From Diplolepis rosae (Eukaryota; Arthropoda; Insecta; Hymenoptera; Diplolepididae): a stretch of DNA of 64,000 nucleotides. Location of the stretch: positions 1,116,001-1,180,000 of the forward strand of contig JAPYXD010000581.1 of the NCBI GenBank assembly GCA_030998225.1, read 5' to 3'. The number at the start of each line of letters is the position of its first letter. Within the stretch, counting starts at the first letter, position 1. This document shows, in pieces, positions 45,567-56,955 of this stretch. The notes beneath the pieces were generated by a model, which was not told the DNA's origin, did not search any database, and saw only the letters and a list, made by a program, of their open reading frames with translations. Position numbers and translations under genes: made by a program.

Positions 45567-47713
45567 CCCAATCGGAAATTTCGTACTTACGCCCGTATAT
45601 ACAACGGGCGCAGTACTGCGCCTGTAATGGCAAGCCAGTGCTGGCTTACCAATGCAGGCATAGTACTGGCTATAATGCAGACATAGCACTACGCCAGTGT
45701 CGGAAGACCAGCAGCAGCATGGTAGCGTTGGCTTAACTCAGGCCCAATGCACATAAACTGAATGATGGCTAGCCCGTACTTTCCGTAGTTATGCCAAGCG
45801 TCGGCTCAATACGGGCACCATACGGGCCTAATGCAAAATGATAACGACGGCTAACCCGTACTTCCCACACTTATGCCAAGCGTCGGCTTAATACTGGTAC
45901 CATACGGGCACCATGCAAAATGATAAAGACGTTTTTAAACGGATTTATGAAAAATCATTTCAGTATTTTCTTCTTCATGGGTGAAAAATAAGAAATAGAT
46001 GTAGGAATTTTAAGTTTATATCTTCTTAATAGAAAATATCTCTCTGATTGAAAATTTTTTAAATGTACAAAATTGATAAAAAGTATGGAAATTTGAATAG
46101 GAAGACATATATTGATTCAAATTTTGAACATTTATTTGCATCAAGTTTTACTGAAAGTTTATTTTTGAAGTGCTCAATTGCTTATAAAATTTTACATGAT
46201 CTTTTAGATAATTATTTTAGGCAGATTTTTTCCAAAATATCGGAAAAACAGTGTTGTTTTTTAATAATAATAAGGAGAAGTGGGATGAGTCGTTCTAGCA
46301 TGCAAGAGCGTAGAGCAAGAAACAAAAGCAGCGCGCGCCGCCGCCTCTCCCTACTCGCTTTACACGGACAGAAGGTGCTTCTGTAGTTGTTAGTGCGTCG
46401 GTATCCGATCTGTGCACACTGGTCTCCCTTTTGTTTTGCTGTTGCGAGATATTTGGTGTCGCGGCGTAATAGTTTTTTACATGTTTTCTTCGCTGAGCTT
46501 CGTCTTGCCCAGGATAAATTGTACACTCTTCGTTGTACACGGTAAGTTCAATTATGAATATATACTTGGACTTGGATACAAAATGAATAATTGAATTTTA
46601 TGGAATTCACTTGCAATTTCTGAAATTCGCTTCAATTGAATATATGTAAAAAACTCCGACTATTTTAACTGCAAGTCTCATCACTAACATGAATTGTTTT
46701 CGTGCATTGAATTTAAGTGAATTTTATAGAATTGAATTATTTATGCCAATTCCAAGTATATTCATTTCAGTGAATGAAGCAGAGTTAAAAGGTAGTTGAT
46801 CCACGAAAATTAGGCCTCAGGCAAAAATAGATAATTTTGCTTTCAAGAATAGAAATATTATTATTGATGGGCTATTATGAAAGAGAAAAGATTATTTTAC
46901 GTGAAAAAAATTTGAAACACAAAAAAATAATTTTATTAATAAATTTTATTTTTGCCCCAACTTTTTTTCTCATCGCTTCTTAACAAATTTAAAAAAATTA
47001 TGCGATTTTAATAAATTACAAATCACTTTTTAAGAAAAAGATTCCTTACAACTTAACCATATTTCCAATTTTCGAAAATGAATAAATTAATATCAAATTC
47101 AGCAATTTTTTTATAAAAATTTCGTTTTGGAAAATGTTTTTTTAATGTTTTCAACCATTAAAGAATTTATTTTTTAAAATCAGAAACGGTGAAGTGGGAA
47201 ATCTTTTCTCTGAAAAAATGATTCATGATTTATTGGTATCACATAATTTTTTTAAATTTGGTGAAAAACGATAACAAAAAAAGTTGGGTCAAAAATAAAA
47301 TTTATTAATAAAATTATTTTTCTGTGTTTCAAATTTTTTTCATGTAAAATAATCTTTTCTCTTTCAGAATAGCCCTTCAATAATAATACATGTATTGCTA
47401 TTCTTGAAAGAAAAATTATCTATTTTTGCCTGAGGTCTAATTTTCGTGGATGAAAACTACCCTAAAGTTTCTTGAATTAACTTCAAATTATGTATAACCA
47501 GTACGGGTCGAGAACTGGTCTGTCAGTGCTGAAAATCGTTATCATGCCCGACATATGCCAGTACCGTACCAGCACCAAATGCCAGCACCGAAAACCAGTA
47601 CGGGACCAGCACTGGCAGACCAGTGCAGAACATCGTTATCATCCCCGACATATGCCAGTGCGGGCACCAGTACTGTCTGCCAACACTGCGCCCGTTGTAA
47701 ATTTCTTATTGGG
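45567..47713. repeat. TIR element with GC-rich ends
   Basis: The left end CCCAATCGGAAATTTCG and the inverted right end CCCAATAAGAAATTTAC are followed on both sides by ACAACGGGCGCAGT. The end regions (45590-45930 and 47490-47700) are full of ACCAGTACGGG and GCCAGTGC words and short palindromes, including a roughly 78 bp tandem duplication at about 45764-45920. A fold-back element is nested at 46791-47462. No transposase is recognised. Confidence 0.65.
46791..47462. repeat. nested fold-back element with about 185 bp arms
   Basis: The left arm begins GGTAGTTGATCCACGAAAAT. The right arm, read inverted, begins GGTAGTTTTCATCCACGAAA, and the match continues through the CTCAGGCAAAAATAGATAAT, AGAAAAGATTATTTTA and AATTTTATTTTTG stretches. 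It is highly AT-rich and non-coding. Confidence 0.85.
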
Positions 47714-48767
47714 CTTGTTAACTTTTCATGTTGACGACAATAGAAAACAGCCCTTAAATAATTTTTCAAGAATTAGGAAAGGAAATAATGCTTCCTCTAT
47801 AAGGAAACCAATTTATTTGATTTATATTAGGAAGCAAAGTGATCATTCAATCTTCAGGAGTAAACACATCAATAATGAAAACACTAGTACATTTCTTGTT
47901 GGCAGTTTATATTTTATGATAAGTTAGTTACATCACCGCCTTGTCACACAATAAAGGATGATTAATGTGTGCACTAAACTATGCCAACACGTCTAAGTAC
48001 CAACGAGAAATTATTGTGCGAAAGAACATGCATATACAACTGACCTCTCGTGTTGAGAAAGAAGTAAAATGAACATACAGGGAAAATCATTATGACAGGA
48101 TGGCTTATTAGAAAAACGACTCGCAGCGTAGAAAAGCATTGTTTCAGTGAAAGTCATACTACCACCTAGAGGTAGCTACATATAATGGAAGTAAGTAGCG
48201 AGAATAAATACTCTCAGTTGTATTAGTCAGTGTAATATCGAACAAGCATGCAAGGAACTTCCTTACAAGTTCTAACAAAACGATTACACACCAATTTGCT
48301 AACTAATTTTTTACTTAACGACATCAGAAATGTCTAGAATTCTCAACACATTTTCCACTTAACTTTGTATCTCTTCTGAGTAAAAATTTATCTGATTGCA
48401 GGTCACTTTGATATATGACTTACAAACTGATGGAAATTCACATCAGTAATATTATCTGAAAATTTTTGGTTATACTGACGCTTTCAGTTGTATTTTAAGA
48501 CTACTTAATTTTTCAATTAAACTAACCGGGCTCCAATGCTGTTCAAATTACAGTCACATTTGAAATGATAACTGGAGTTATTGTACATGCATAAAATTAC
48601 TTTGTAATTCTTATTATATACTACTACACTAGGCATTCATGATTAATTTATTTTTGAAAATTGTGTATTGCATTGTTTGAAAAATAACTATCATTTGATT
48701 TTTACTTCTATGAAAGTGTTTTATATTGACAGCATAAAATACATTTTTCGATGCCAAGAATCGAATA
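47714..48767. other. AT-rich region without a recognised feature
   Basis: No coding or repeat signal could be supported. Confidence 0.5.
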
Positions 48768-49545
48768 TACAAGGTGTCCCATTTTAATCGATAGATCTAA
48801 ATATCCCTAAAATAGGCCATTTGAAAAAAATGGTTCTGACCAAAATTGTAAAGGACAGTAGGGGTCATTTATCTGTACTCATGACCTTGACCTTCAGATC
48901 AATTTGCATGGTCATTTGAAGGTCAAGACCACTTTATAGAATGGTTAGTGTTTGGCGCCACTTCACATATGTAGTAGAGAAGCTGAAAACAATTTAAACA
49001 CCTTGTACTTACTTTTAGCGTTACCCAAAAATAACGACGTGGACGTAGTAAGTTCTGTTCCCTTCGGAGTGCTTGATTATCGTGAGTCCCTTTTTCTCCG
49101 ACGTTTGGGATGCTTTATCATCGCGAGTCCCCTTGCCTCTCAAAATGGTCAATATTATTGAAACTTCTGCTATTATCTACTTGCCAAAGTTACCTTAAAC
49201 GTTTATTATTCCCAAATTCCTCCGAAATTCGAACAAACAGCTTTTGAGCACTTTTTAACAATTAAACCTTGTTTGTACCTTCTCAAGGTAACAAGAATAA
49301 ATTTAAAAATAGCATTTCTTACGTGAAATTTCCTACTCTTTTCGAACTCCGTGTCAAAAATGGGGTTTCCATTTAATAAATGATCTTGACCTTAAATGAT
49401 CTCAGAAATTGATCTGAAGGTCAAGGTCATGAGTACAGATAAATTTTCCCCACTGTCTTTTACAATTTCGGTCAAAACCATTTTTCTGCAAATGGCATAT
49501 TTTAGGGAATATTTAAATCCATTGATTATAATGGTACACCCTGTA
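48768..49545. repeat. TIR element with about 155 bp arms
   Basis: The left end TACAAGGTGTCCCATT and the inverted right end TACAGGGTGTACCATT are flanked by TA on both sides. The arms share GTCCTTTACAATTT-type sequence and CATGACCTTGACCTTCAGAT. Two 41 bp units (GAGAGGCAAGGGGACT type) lie inside at 49068-49145. The ORF at 48952-49161 is an artefact of these. Confidence 0.8.
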
Positions 49546-49579
49546 TAAAAGCACATCGTAAATACGATCGACATGTGTT

Positions 49580-49821
49580 TATTTTGTTACTTCGGAGTAA
49601 AATGGTATCACTTTTCAAACGGCAAGTTTGAAAAAAAAATTTTATATACGCATCGTACAAAAAAGTGGCCATAATAAAAACTTTTTATTTTCAAAGGGGA
49701 AAAAGTGACTACCCAAAAATTTACACCACACCCTGGGGGTTGGACAGGGGGTACCTTTAAAATTTCAAATGTGAACCTCTATTTTTTATTGCAGATTTAG
49801 ATTATTTATTTTAAAATATGT
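49580..49821. repeat. left arm of an older inverted-repeat element, split by the retrotransposon
   Basis: Sequence such as ACTTTTTATTTTCAAAGGGG and ACACCACACCCTGGGGGT is complementary to 57010-57100 on the other side of the LTR retrotransposon. The two arms belong to one fold-back element. Confidence 0.65.
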
Positions 49822-49826
49822 AAGTT

Positions 49827-50049
49827 TGTTACCAGGCCAGATGATGACCTCCTTCCACCAGGTTTAGTTATCTATATATGTAGAGGTTGATGACCTCCCC
49901 CTCCTAGGTTTAGCTGTCTATATATGTAGAGGTTCAGGCAGGCCTCGTCAGTTCTTCTCTAACATCTCTCAAGAATAAAGACATACAAAGTGATATCAGT
50001 TTGATGTCACTACCTTTAAAAATTAGAAAGTTTAGTTTTCACTATAACA
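49827..50049 (+). repeat. 5' LTR
   Basis: Begins TGTTACCAGG and ends ACTATAACA, 223 bp. It contains two related segments (CTCC-rich followed by TATATATGTAGAGGTT). AATAAA occurs at about 49974, a possible polyadenylation signal. It differs from the 3' LTR at two bases. Confidence 0.95.
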
Positions 50050-50052
50050 TTT

Positions 50053-50066
50053 TGGCGATCCTGCCA
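50053..50066 (+). promoter_or_regulatory. primer-binding site, tRNA-Arg type
   Basis: TGGCGATCCTGCCA lies three bases after the 5' LTR and is complementary to the 3' end of an arginine tRNA of the kind ending TGGCAGGATCGCCA. Confidence 0.75.
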
Positions 50067-50891
50067 CGATCCGCTTAAGTTCTCGGTTTTTAATTTCTAC
50101 GAAAATCCACATAGAACACGGACCTGTGCGAGACTTGGAATCCACGGACCCAAGAAGCTAAAGAAACTTTACGAAGTTTTAAAAATAAGAAGAACTCCGG
50201 ACTTCACTACGGTAAGCCCGAAAACAGGAATAAGTAGCTGATAATAAAAATTAGTTGGTGAATTTAGTAGCCACTATACCACGTAAATTATCAGTGAAAG
50301 ATTCCATTAAAATTGAACGAGGCCCGCAATCAGGCGGAAGACGCGTCTGCGTAAGTAAGCAGCCAACGCCCAGCCAGGCAACCGGTTCTCAACAGTAAGC
50401 TGACTCATCTCTTCGACACGTCAAGGAAGGCAGGCGGTCTACGGATCCCACATCAGGCCACGAGTAGCACAGTAAGCATTACTTCTAGAAAGTGAAAGTA
50501 TTGTAAACATTTCTCAATCGATCTTGGGCCTTAGAGTATAAATCCTCTTTACGTACGTTGCACGGCGACTGTACTACGGTACAGGTGAGGTAAAGTTGAG
50601 GCAAGATCGGGTTGGCTATACTCTGTGTGTTCACAAGCACTGGCCACCCTTAACAAATTAAGTATCACTACCTCAAAATCAGTAGCAGTTTGTAGCAACT
50701 TATACTGCATTTTGTTGTGTTAAAAAATAAACATTTAAAATTTTACCGCGACATTCTACACCCGAGTCACAAACAATAGATAAGTAGGTACACTGGCGTT
50801 TGATAAACACCGAGATAGCACGCTCTATCAAACTGACTCATCCTACGATACGGACTCATCCTCTTTAAATTTCCCAATCACAACCACTCTC

Positions 50892-52178
50892 ATGTCTCGA
50901 GCACAATCTCCCGTCAGGGCCCAGTCCCCCTCTTACACCACTGACGAATTACTAGTAAGGGTTCTCAGCCAAATGGAAACTCTGACTATCTCATTCAACG
51001 CCCTGAAAAAAGAAAACGAAAATAGGATAGATGAAATTTCAAGATTATCAAAGAAATTAGGAGGAGCAGGGACAGTAGAAACAGATAGTGAATCCCAGCA
51101 ACGACCAGAAGCGACAGACGATCATTCTTCGGTCGAAGAAAAAACATTCCAAGGAAAAGAAACATTTAGACCAAGACAGGAAAATATTTACGGTCAATCA
51201 CAATTTTTCCCAACAACTGTCCCAACAGCACCACACGAGGAACGGAAAATGGGAGCCAAGTTAGCAATTGAAACAATAAAGCCAATTAACGGTCAGGACG
51301 ACATGGGAGTAGAAGATTTTATAAAAACGGTAACGAGAGCTAGAATAAGATGCGAAGAACCAGAAATTCTTTTAGATTTAATTTTAGCAAAGAAAATTAC
51401 ACACGTGGCAGAAAAAGCCATTAGATATATGCAAATAAACTCCTATGAAGATTTATACGCGGCACTCAGACAAAATTTGAGACAAACCAGTTCATTAATT
51501 TCATTAAAATCTAAATTAGAAAGCTGCAAGCAAGGCTTAACAGAAACGGTTCAGAACTTCACGACGAGGTTTCGACAAATAACAAATGAAATAAATTACC
51601 TAGTCCAATCCCAGCACGTAAACCCCACTAAACGAAGACTTAAAATAGAATTGGAAGAAGAAGAAGCCGTTAACCGTTAATTATTAAATTTAAAAAGAGA
51701 AATTGGAATGCAGGTACGTCTGTTAAAACCGAACACAGTAAACGAGGCTCAAGCATTAGCCATCGAAACTGAAACATGGTTAAAAGACAGCCAACCTGTC
51801 AGACAAATTATCAAACCACCAGTAAAAATATGGGCCAAATCACCCGGACCACCTCGACTCAGTGCAAATACTACACCTAGAGCACAGAATAGTATCATAC
51901 CAGTGAGTGACAGATTTAAAATGAATTGCTTCAAGTGCAGCAAAATAGGTCATATATCTTCACAGTGCCAAGTGAAGCAGGGTTTTCCCCCAGGCCATGG
52001 TTTCAAGCGACTACCTCCGGTAAGAGCAATCCAAGAGGAAGAAACAGAAGCGGAAAACATGACAGAGGAAGAAATAACGGAGCAACTGATCTTCGAGGAA
52101 TCAGCCGAATTTCTTCCATATGCGGAAGATTACGAACAATCGATGCCAGAAGAAAAACTGGAAGATACAGATTATTAG
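50892..52178 (+). pseudogene. gag: gag, interrupted by one in-frame stop
   Basis: The frame starts at ATG 50892 and is open to a TAA at 51678-51680. It continues in the same frame to 52178 as about 428 codons in all. The product has an N-terminal region with a heptad-like coiled coil (about residues 25-50). A capsid-like central part follows, including ETVQNFTTRFRQITNEINY. Near 51935-51965 is a CCHC zinc knuckle, CFKCSKIGHISSQC, for RNA binding. The end is glutamate-rich and overlaps pol. The 5' leader is about 840 nt and has candidate splice donors such as ACG|GTAAGC near 50212. The single stop is the only defect seen. Confidence 0.85.
52151..52158 (+). promoter_or_regulatory. candidate -1 ribosomal frameshift site
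   Basis: AGAAAAAC at the gag/pol junction: the gag frame reads GAA AAA C, and a slip of -1 on AAA enters the pol frame just upstream of the protease DSGA motif. This position is where the encoded protein changes from gag-like to protease-like. Confidence 0.55.
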
Positions 52179-55100
52179 TGGACTCAGGAGCTACTATAAA
52201 CATAATCAAAGAAGAAATATTGGATGATAGAGACGAAAGGAAATTTACCCACAAAACATTCCTAATGGGTAACGATCGGCATATCTCTAAATATTCTACA
52301 AAATTAAACTTTTTTGGACAAGAACACGTTTTCTACATAGTACCCAACGATTTTCCCTTACCAGAAGGAGGTATAATTGGAATTAAATTCTTTGAAAAAT
52401 ATCCAAGATATGCGATCACGAAAAGTCACCTCGTGCTAAATAAGGTAAAGCTACCTTTGCACCTAAGCAATGAGTTCATACCAGGAAAATCCGAAAAGAT
52501 ATGTACCATTTCAACTGACGCAGAAGATCAAGATATTATCATTATAGATGATAAGGAAATCCCCGACGGACTCTACACTATACGAAACGGACAAATAAAA
52601 ATCCCATTGAAAAATAATGAGGATTACCCTAAAGAAGTAAATCTCCAGATTATCTACGAACCTATATTAAAAATAATCACAAATGAAAGTAATGGACCTC
52701 AAATGACATTTCGACTAAATGAATTATTGAAAGCTTCAAGATTAGATCATTTAGAAAAAGACCAGAGAGAATTCATCAAAAAAATGATAGCCAGATACTC
52801 GGCAGTTTTCACGTTAGAATCAGACCCACTTCCATGTACTAACCTTACCGAACATCAAATAGTACTTAAAAATGGAAAAATAATCAATCTAAGATCCCAC
52901 AAATTACCCGAAAAACACCGACAGTTTGCACTAGAAGAAACAGAAAAGTTATTAAAAAAGGGAATTATAAGAGAAAGCCAATCACCATACAACTCACCTT
53001 TATGGATAGTACCGCAAAAAGGAAATAAATTAAGAATGGTAATTGACTACAGAAAGATTAATGAAGACACGGATCAAGATGCTTACCCATTACCAATGAT
53101 CGATGATATACCAGATCACTTAGGAAAAGCTAAGTTCTTTTCTGCCTTTGACCTCTCAGCTGGATTCCACCAAATTCCGATAAAGGAAGAAGACAAAAAG
53201 TACACTGCGTTTTCTACAACCCAAGGACATTTCGAATACAATCGCATGCCTTTCGGTTTAAAGAACGCACCAGCCACTTTCCAAAGAATGATGGATAATG
53301 CATTCAGAGGATTAATCGGAACAAAATGCTTTGCGTACATAGATGACATTGTGATATTCGGAAGCTCAATTCAGGAACATAATGAGAACTTAGTAGCAGT
53401 CATGGAAAGAATCTACCAGTTAGGACTAAGATTAGAACCGAGAAAATGTGAATACCTTAAACCAGAACTAGAATACCTTGGACATATAATAACCAAAGAA
53501 GGAGTCAAACCCAACCCTGAAAAAATAAACTGCATAAAAGAATTCAGACCATTGAAAACTGTAAAAGATGTGCAATCATTTTTAGGACTTGCAGGTTACT
53601 ATAGGAAATTCATCAAGAATTTCTCTACTATAGCGAGACCCTTAACAAAGCTAACTCAGAAAGAGACAATATTCGATTGGACCCCAGACTGCGAAAAAGC
53701 ATTTTACGATTTGAAGAACGCATTGGTAATCGCACCAGTTTTAAAATTCCCTGATTTTTCCAAACAATTTATACTGACTACGGACGCATCCAACTGTGGA
53801 TTAGGAGCAGTATTGAGCCAAGACGGGCACCCTTGTCTTTTTATATCAAGAACATTGAACAAAGCCGAAGAAAAATACACCACCTCTGAAAAAGAACTTT
53901 TAGCAATTGTATGGGCTATGAAACGCCTCAGACAATATCTTCTCGGAAAGAAATTCAGAATTCAAACAGACCACCGTGCTTTAGTTTGGCTACACAATGT
54001 GAAAGACCCTAGCTCAAGACTTTTACGATGGAGACTTCGTATGGAAGAATACGAATACGAAATAGAATATGTAAAAGGAAAAGAAAATAAAGTAGCGGAT
54101 TGTCTATCCAGACTTTTTCCCATCACTAAGGACACATTACAAGAAGCAATGGAAAAAACCGGAATTAGTACTGAAGAAGAAGAACCAAGCTTGGAAGACC
54201 AGTCACCGGAAATAGAATCATTCGACAAGCCGCGAATAACAAAAGACGAAATATTAAAAGAAAAAATTAAATTAACCGCAAGGCGAATGAGAGAACCATC
54301 AGAAAATGAAACCACAGAAACGGAAGAAGAAATCACGGAAACACCAGGAGACAATACTAATTTATATACGGATTTTATAAATTGGAAACTTCAACCAGTC
54401 AAAGGCAAAATTAAAACAAAGCCTAACCCTATCGGCAAACTTTGGAAAGAAGTAACTAAGGATGAAATGCCTATGTACAACGAAGAAGATTGGCTGTATA
54501 AATTAAGTTGGTTCATCGAAGAATTCGTTAAGAGGAAACTTTCAATTGTTAGATTATCCTTTGGAGATCCTCTATTTACATTTCTGGAGCGAGAAGTAAT
54601 TCAAGAAATAATGGAATTCCTATCAAACTATTATCCAGATAAGAATTTCCACATTTGTTTCTCTACAACCCGAGAATTAACTAAGGAAGAACGAAAACAA
54701 ATTATTAAAGAAGCTCATAGGGATCACACTGGAGAACAAAATACTATCGAAAAAGCCAAGAGAATCGGAATTTGGACCAACATGGACCAAGACATTAAGG
54801 ACTATGTCAAAAAATGCCCTATATGCCAACTACAAAAGGCCAGGCGAATTAAGAATCAATCAGAGAGTATAATACCCGACATACCACTCAATCCAAATGA
54901 TAAAATAGCACTGGATATTTTTGGACCGTTACCCACTACACCTAGAGGTAACAAATATATACTTAGTATTCAGGATAGATTGACCAGATACACCACTTTA
55001 ATACCGTTAGAAAGTGAAACCTCAACAGCAATAGTAGAAGCTCTGATTGAACAATATATTTACATTTATGGATCCCCTAAAACTATTCTCACTGATCAAG

Positions 55101-55753
55101 GGTCTAACTTTCTATCTGAGTTAATGGACCAATTTGAGAAAGCTTTGAAAATCAAACATATTAAAACTACAGCATTCCATCCACAATCCAACGGAAACAT
55201 TGAAAGAATGCACTCAACCCTGAATAATCTGATCAAAACTAGCATGGCAGAAAATCAGAATAACTGGGACGAAAATCTAAAATATGTAACATTCGCAATA
55301 AATTCAACAGTAAATCAAACCACGGGATTCACACCCTTTGAACTCACGTTTGGAAGATTACCAAATATACCATCTCAAATTGAAAACTCACCCAATTTAA
55401 CCCATCAAGATCTGATTAGAAAATGGAGGAAAAAACACGAGGAAAACATCAGAAAAGCTAGAGAGAGAATCCAAGTAGAATTAGAAAAAACTAAGAAAAG
55501 ATTAGATGAAGGAATAATAAGAACACATCCTTTATACAAGCCTGGAAGCCTAGTCAAAATCCTTAACAACACCAAACAAAACAAATTAGAACAATCCTGG
55601 AAAGGTCCTTACGAAGTTATAGATTACCTAGATAATAATAATCTACGCATTAGGAATAAAGATAAAATACTGAGAGTACACATAGACCAGTGTATGCCTT
55701 ATTTTTTAGATGAGGACTCTAGTACTTCTAATAGCGGCAATGGCCAACTGTAA
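52154..55753 (+). CDS. pol: pol polyprotein: protease, reverse transcriptase, RNase H, integrase
   Basis: The frame is open from 51926, but the part before about 52154 is gag read out of frame. Protease has LLVDSGATINII (active-site DSGA). RT has the YRKINEDTDQDAYPLP block and the polymerase box FAYIDDIVIFG. RNase H has LTTDASNCGLGAVLSQ, SEKELLAIVWA and TDHRALVWL. Integrase has a zinc-binding HRDH ... CPICQ motif, then catalytic D in ALDIFGPLP, D in LTDQGSNF and E in HPQSNGNIERMHS. It ends with an IN C-terminal domain and GNGQL at a TAA stop. All catalytic residues are present, and I see no break in the frame. Confidence 0.95.
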   Translation, partial: KTGRYRLLVDSGATINIIKEEILDDRDERKFTHKTFLMGNDRHISKYSTKLNFFGQEHVFYIVPNDFPLPEGGIIGIKFFEKYPRYAITKSHLVLNKVKLPLHLSNEFIPGKSEKICTISTDAEDQDIIIIDDKEIPDGLYTIRNGQIKIPLKNNEDYPKEVNLQIIYEPILKIITNESNGPQMTFRLNELLKASRLDHLEKDQREFIKKMIARYSAVFTLESDPLPCTNLTEHQIVLKNGKIINLRSHKLPEKHRQFALEETEKLLKKGIIRESQSPYNSPLWIVPQKGNKLRMVIDYRKINEDTDQDAYPLPMIDDIPDHLGKAKFFSAFDLSAGFHQIPIKEEDKKYTAFSTTQGHFEYNRMPFGLKNAPATFQRMMDNAFRGLIGTKCFAYIDDIVIFGSSIQEHNENLVAVMERIYQLGLRLEPRKCEYLKPELEYLGHIITKEGVKPNPEKINCIKEFRPLKTVKDVQSFLGLAGYYRKFIKNFSTIARPLTKLTQKETIFDWTPDCEKAFYDLKNALVIAPVLKFPDFSKQFILTTDASNCGLGAVLSQDGHPCLFISRTLNKAEEKYTTSEKELLAIVWAMKRLRQYLLGKKFRIQTDHRALVWLHNVKDPSSRLLRWRLRMEEYEYEIEYVKGKENKVADCLSRLFPITKDTLQEAMEKTGISTEEEEPSLEDQSPEIESFDKPRITKDEILKEKIKLTARRMREPSENETTETEEEITETPGDNTNLYTDFINWKLQPVKGKIKTKPNPIGKLWKEVTKDEMPMYNEEDWLYKLSWFIEEFVKRKLSIVRLSFGDPLFTFLEREVIQEIMEFLSNYYPDKNFHICFSTTRELTKEERKQIIKEAHRDHTGEQNTIEKAKRIGIWTNMDQDIKDYVKKCPICQLQKARRIKNQSESIIPDIPLNPNDKIALDIFGPLPTTPRGNKYILSIQDRLTRYTTLIPLESETSTAIVEALIEQYIYIYGSPKTILTDQGSNFLSELMDQFEKALKIKHIKTTAFHPQSNGNIERMHSTLNNLIKTSMAENQNNWDENLKYVTFAINSTVNQTTGFTPFELTFGRLPNIPSQIENSPNLTHQDLIRKWRKKHEENIRKARERIQVELEKTKKRLDEGIIRTHPLYKPGSLVKILNNTKQNKLEQSWKGPYEVIDYLDNNNLRIRNKDKILRVHIDQCMPYFLDEDSSTSNSGNGQL

Positions 55754-56692
55754 AGCCAACTACACCTTACAACCGTCAAAATTCCCATTATAGAACAGGA
55801 AGAGGGTACCATCAAACATATTATACCTATCCCTTATCCTATCCAAAACCTATATTTTGCAGTAATTCCCGACCATGACTATTTAATAAAATTTAGAGAC
55901 TCATATGTAATTACTGACAAGGAAACAATAAATAAATGTACGACGATAAGCGAATATAAAATTTGCGAAAGAAGCCAACCAAACCTTAGGCTGACTGACA
56001 GTGAAACATGCGAAGCTACGATATTCAAGCGATACTCAGAGAACAAATGTAAAACTTCAACTTTTGCTTTACACAAAGAAACCTTCATACCCGTACTAAA
56101 CGGATACATAATAGTACTAATGAACGAGGTATATTTAGATATTAGCTGCGAAACAGGAATAGAACACCTAAAGATTAAACAACCCTCACTACTAACGGGC
56201 TCAAATTGTAAAATCTATAATGGAATGGACGCACTGTACCTTAGCAAAAATCTAAAGGGACAATTTTACAACGAATTCAATGCGACCTACAACATTAGTT
56301 ACTCTAACGACGATCTAAAAACCTTAGAAAGTAAATTAATACGTCTCCCTAAAATCATAGATAACAATAAATTAGGACAAGCCAAATTAAGCCTAGACGA
56401 TGCAGAAAATATGTTAAAATCAATAGCCATTAACAGAAGGCTAAGAACATGGAGAGAAACAACTATGGATTGGTTAAGCTATTTAGGTTACGCAGCGCTA
56501 GGATTAGGATCAGCCTATGTTCTGTACAGATTAGAAATACTCGAATTCATACAAAAGTGTATGCCCAAAAAACTCTGTATATTCTGTGTAAAAACAAAGG
56601 TAACAACGCCGACGAACGTCGTCACGTACAATTCTAGCTTGCAACCCTTGGTGATCACCGAAATACCAAAAGTAAGGAGGGTAAGAATTTAG
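55754..56692 (+). pseudogene. env: env-like C-terminal remnant, in frame with pol
   Basis: Directly after the pol stop (TAA 55751-55753) the same frame is open again for about 312 codons to 56692. The first methionine of good length is at 56120. The product has several cysteines (about 55930-56060 and 56140-56215) and a hydrophobic membrane segment LSYLGYAALGLGSAYVLY at about 56475-56530, followed by a basic, cysteine-containing tail. This is the layout of the C-terminal half of errantivirus-type envelope proteins. The signal peptide and N-terminal half are absent. It could be reached only by stop readthrough or splicing. The family is inferred. Confidence 0.6.
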
Positions 56693-56717
56693 TAAATTAA
56701 GAGACTAATTTATGTCT

Positions 56718-56728
56718 AAAAAGGGGAG
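56718..56728 (+). promoter_or_regulatory. polypurine tract
   Basis: AAAAAGGGGAG lies immediately before the 3' LTR, the priming site for plus-strand DNA. Confidence 0.9.
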
Positions 56729-56951
56729 TGTTACCAGGCCAGATGATCACCTCCTTCCACCAGGTTTAGTTATCCATATATGTAGAGGTTGATGACCTCC
56801 CCCTCCTAGGTTTAGCTGTCTATATATGTAGAGGTTCAGGCAGGCCTCGTCAGTTCTTCTCTAACATCTCTCAAGAATAAAGACATACAAAGTGATATCA
56901 GTTTGATGTCACTACCTTTAAAAATTAGAAAGTTTAGTTTTCACTATAACA
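56729..56951 (+). repeat. 3' LTR
   Basis: 223 bp, differing from the 5' LTR at two sites: ATGATC where the 5' copy has ATGATG, and TTATCC where it has TTATCT. Confidence 0.95.
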
Positions 56952-56955
56952 AGTT

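Larger units (their letters stand above)
49827..56951 (+). mobile_element. Ty3/gypsy LTR retrotransposon, nearly intact
   Basis: A 7125 bp element: two 223 bp LTRs, primer-binding site, gag, pol, env remnant and polypurine tract, flanked by the 4 bp duplication AGTT (49823-49826 and 56952-56955). The LTRs differ at only two positions, so the insertion is recent. The pol order PR-RT-RH-IN places it in Ty3/gypsy, and an env-like tail suggests the errantivirus side of that group. It has inserted into an older inverted-repeat element. The gag stop means this copy probably cannot make its own particles. Confidence 0.95.

Noticed and set aside
51926..52153. First 76 codons of the long pol reading frame
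   Set aside because: This part overlaps gag with its zinc knuckle in the proper frame; the pol frame only becomes protease-like after about 52154, so the upstream stretch is chance open sequence.
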